From assembly GCA_029779385.1 (NCBI GenBank), contig JAKPAQ010000562.1:1-7359 (forward strand): a stretch of DNA of 7,359 nt, read 5' to 3'. Shown one piece after another: positions 5,228-7,359 of this stretch (within the stretch, counting starts at the first letter, position 1; each line of letters opens with the position of its first letter). This DNA is from Actinomycetes bacterium. GTDB taxonomy: Bacteria > Actinomycetota > Actinomycetes > Propionibacteriales > Nocardioidaceae. The notes under the pieces were generated by a model. It was given only the letters and a program-made list of their open reading frames with translations, was not told the DNA's origin and searched no databases. Made by a program: the position numbers and the translations under genes.

Positions 5228-5847
5228 GAACTCTGGACTTGCCATTGGTCTTGGGTCCAGCGGCGTCGAGACTGGGCGACCACACTGACCACGACGAGCG
5301 CTAGGTAAGAGGCGTACCAGAACCAGTCGTGTGGCACATTCGCGGTGACGGACTTGTCGTCAAATGAACTGCTGTCAATCGCTCCCGTCAACAGCATTAG
5401 GCCGGTTACTACGGCCGAGGAACCACCGAGTGCGGACAGCCAGATCAACAAGAAACCAGGCAAGTCAGCAACGATCGCGACAATTCCTAGCAACGCTCCG
5501 AAGGCGATGCCGACAAGAGCGATCAGCCAGTTCCAAGAGACATTCATCGCACCCATTAGGGCGGCGCCGGCGGCGAAACCTAGCGACATGGTCGCGAGTA
5601 ACACCGCAACCCAGTAGTAGAGGTACGACAATGCGGCGAAGACCAAGGCGAATACGAAACCGACGATCCAGCCGCTCGCTTGGGAGAGGAAACCACCATC
5701 CCAGATGGCGGCAACGAGTCCGGCGCCGAGGCCAAAGCCGACGAACGCGCCCCAGAAGGTGATCACTATCCGCAGGGCAAAAGCGCCGAAGAAGCAAAAG
5801 AGCAGGCCGGCCGCTATTGCGGCGGTGCCGATGACGATGTCGTTCAT
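5212..5847 (-). CDS. Multi-pass membrane protein, DUF4203 (TM7S3/TMEM198)-like
   Basis: A very hydrophobic 211-aa protein of unknown function. Seven likely membrane helices can be seen at about residues 3-23, 27-48, 58-76, 78-100, 105-127, 131-154 and 175-192. They are rich in Gly, Ala and Phe, with small-residue GxxG-like spacing (GAFVGFGLGAGL). A short polar loop (155-173, IDSSSFDDKS) precedes the last helix, and the C-terminal tail is cytoplasm-like and basic (QSRRRW). This layout resembles DUF4203 proteins; the assignment rests on pattern, not alignment. ATG 5847 is chosen because the longer frame from 5919 adds a hydrophilic 24-residue stretch overlapping the upstream gene. A GAGGG lies 13 nt upstream, rather far. 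The gap to the preceding aminotransferase gene is 16 nt, so the two are probably co-transcribed. Confidence 0.75.
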   Translation of the reverse strand: MNDIVIGTAAIAAGLLFCFFGAFALRIVITFWGAFVGFGLGAGLVAAIWDGGFLSQASGWIVGFVFALVFAALSYLYYWVAVLLATMSLGFAAGAALMGAMNVSWNWLIALVGIAFGALLGIVAIVADLPGFLLIWLSALGGSSAVVTGLMLLTGAIDSSSFDDKSVTANVPHDWFWYASYLALVVVSVVAQSRRRWTQDQWQVQSSTRAA

Positions 5848-5863
5848 GTTTTCAACGTAGCCC

Positions 5864-7359
5864 TCAGGCGAGGCAATTGCCGGGAAGCTCGAACCAGCGA
5901 AGTCGTTCAAACTCTTCACTAAGCCCAGTTGGCGCGGTGGCCAAGTCCGGTTCGCTGCGGCACTCGGCCAGTTCGGTCGCTTCGGTCAAGTACTCGGCCA
6001 AGGCCGATTCGGGGGCCCGATCATCTAAGTGGGGATAGCGCATTTCTCCGGTCGCCTGGTCGTAGTGAACCTGAGCTAACCGAAGTGGCGGTTCGACGCG
6101 CCCGTCGCGGTGATGCCAAAGGCCGGTGGCCGGATCAAAGCGGTAGTCCGGCAGGAACCGGGTGCCGTATTCGGCGATGAACTCGACGGCCTTGATCAAA
6201 TATTCGACCACCGCATCGGAGACGAAATAGTTGAAGTTCACCCGAACCCAGCCGGGTTTGATCCCTTCGCAGCCGCCACTGATCTCGTTTTCGAACTCGT
6301 GTGAGCGTTCGACGTCGATGCCCAGCAGCCGGTGTCCGTACGGGCCGGCGCACGAACAGCCGCCTCGAGCCTGGATCCCGAACAAGTCGTTCAGCAGCGA
6401 GACGACGAAGTTGTGGTGCAGGTGCCGACCCGACTGGCCGGCATGAACAACGAAAGAAATGATTGACAGTCGTTCGGACTCCAGATTGCCGAGCATTTCC
6501 AGGTTCGGAACTTGGCGCCAAGCCTCGATCACCCGGCCGAGCACTTGGGCTTCACGCCCGTTGATGACCTCGACGCCCACCGACTCCTTTAGTCCGAACA
6601 CCAAACCCGCCCGGATGGATTCGATGATCGCCGGGGTGCCGCCTTCTTCGCGGTGTTCGGGATCAGCAAGGTAGCGGTGCTCGTCCGGGTTGACGTACGC
6701 GACAGTGCCGCCCCCCGGAACCACCGGCACGCGGTTGGTCAGCAGCGACTTGCGGATCGCCAACACACCCGGTGTCCCGGGGCCGCCGATGAACTTGTGC
6801 GGGGAGATGAAGACGGCGTCCTTGGTGCAGTCGGCGTGCTGCTGGCAGTCGGGGTCCATCTCGATCTGGACATAAGGCGCGGCGGCCGCGAAGTCCCAGA
6901 ACGACAAGGCGCCATGTCGGTGCAGCAGGTCGGCGATCGCGTGAGTATCGGTGAGAATGCCGGTCACGTTCGAGGCAGCCGAGAACGAGCCGATCTTCAG
7001 TGGCCGATCACGGTAGGTGACCAGTTCACGTTCAAGGGCCTCAAGGTCGACGTGGCCGTCGGGGTCCTCACCGATAGTGACGACATCGCAGATTGATTCG
7101 CGCCAACCGAGCTCGTTCGAGTGGTGCTCAAACGGCCCGATAAAAACTACCGGTCGTTCGCCGGCCCCGATCTGGGCCGAGAGTTGGTACTTCGCATCAA
7201 GATCCGCGGGGATCCGCAGGTTTAGCAGGCCGATTGTCTTGTCGATCGCGGCAGTCGATCCCGAGCCGCAAAACAGGATCGCGACCTCGTCGCCGGCACC
7301 AACACCGCGGCGAATGATTTGGCGAGCATCCTCGCGCAGCCGGGTCGTCTGAAGGCCGG
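5864..7359 (-). CDS. Class V PLP-dependent aminotransferase / cysteine desulfurase-like enzyme, 5' end missing
   Basis: The frame runs without a stop to the window edge, so the N terminus is missing. The GTG at 6967 is an internal codon, because family sequence continues upstream of it. About 497 residues are visible, numbered here from the first complete codon. Fold-type I, NifS/SufS-like motifs appear in order: GSGSTAAI (31-38, cofactor phosphate binding), GPFEHHSN (74-81, His stacking on PLP), the Asp that holds the pyridine nitrogen in FWDFAAAAPY (D155), and the PLP lysine in SPHKFIGGPG (K188). The C-terminal catalytic loop reads ARGGCSCAGPYGH (C334, C336), where SufS/NifS carry their sulfur-accepting cysteine. 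About 90 residues beyond the usual fold follow (from YRFDPATGLWHH). Family relatives release sulfur from cysteine or cleave related substrates; no suf or nif partner is visible here. The 16-nt gap to the downstream membrane-protein gene suggests an operon. Confidence 0.9.
   Translation of the reverse strand, partial: GLQTTRLREDARQIIRRGVGAGDEVAILFCGSGSTAAIDKTIGLLNLRIPADLDAKYQLSAQIGAGERPVVFIGPFEHHSNELGWRESICDVVTIGEDPDGHVDLEALERELVTYRDRPLKIGSFSAASNVTGILTDTHAIADLLHRHGALSFWDFAAAAPYVQIEMDPDCQQHADCTKDAVFISPHKFIGGPGTPGVLAIRKSLLTNRVPVVPGGGTVAYVNPDEHRYLADPEHREEGGTPAIIESIRAGLVFGLKESVGVEVINGREAQVLGRVIEAWRQVPNLEMLGNLESERLSIISFVVHAGQSGRHLHHNFVVSLLNDLFGIQARGGCSCAGPYGHRLLGIDVERSHEFENEISGGCEGIKPGWVRVNFNYFVSDAVVEYLIKAVEFIAEYGTRFLPDYRFDPATGLWHHRDGRVEPPLRLAQVHYDQATGEMRYPHLDDRAPESALAEYLTEATELAECRSEPDLATAPTGLSEEFERLRWFELPGNCLA

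Noticed and set aside
5364..5762. 132-aa plus-strand open frame, very arginine-rich
   Set aside because: It is antisense to the membrane protein. Arginine-rich composition is typical of the complement of Ala/Gly codons.
5848..5919. Upstream extension of the DUF4203-like gene to 5919
   Set aside because: It would add a hydrophilic 24-residue stretch lying within the end of the preceding gene. The membrane protein pattern starts at ATG 5847.
6653..7096. 147-aa plus-strand open frame at the right end
   Set aside because: It is antisense to the PLP-binding region of the aminotransferase, which has clear motifs on the other strand.

Overview
The window looks like chromosomal DNA of a G+C-rich Gram-positive bacterium, most probably an actinomycete (Actinomycetota). 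The basis is protein style: an actinobacterial-type DnaB with a Walker A of ARPGVGKST, a siderophore-interacting reductase, a soluble bacterial P450, GTG starts and strong GC preference at third codon positions. I cannot place it to genus. No tRNA, rRNA, CRISPR array, insertion sequence or phage gene was seen.

Layout, left to right. (1) Positions 1-297 (+) are the C-terminal end of a siderophore-interacting FAD/NAD(P)H reductase. (2) Positions 298-656 hold no convincing gene. They contain an AT-rich island, a perfect TGTGA-N6-TCACA palindrome of the Crp/GlxR type, and an array of DnaA-box-like 9-mers spaced 21-23 bp apart. Together these look like a DnaA-controlled regulatory region or a replication origin. 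(3) Positions 657-2066 (+) encode the replicative helicase DnaB, intact and without an intein. (4) Convergent to it, on the minus strand, lies a probable two-gene unit: an inositol monophosphatase-family phosphatase (3221-4030) followed by a short cytochrome P450 (2078-3175). (5) Diverging from the phosphatase is a trypsin-fold serine protease without a signal peptide (4075-5190, +). (6) Convergent to the protease is a second minus-strand unit: a class V PLP-dependent aminotransferase / cysteine desulfurase-like enzyme (5864 to beyond 7359, 5' end outside the window) and a seven-helix DUF4203-like membrane protein (5212-5847).

Only the DnaB region has an evident joint logic: an initiator-like binding array directly upstream of the gene for the helicase that DnaA helps load. 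The other genes look like accessory or housekeeping metabolism with no obvious shared pathway. The most interesting part of the window is the non-coding 359 bp upstream of dnaB. Second are the leaderless protease with its charged N-terminal extension, the P450 lacking the usual I-helix threonine, and the desulfurase-like enzyme with a paired-cysteine loop and a long C-terminal tail.
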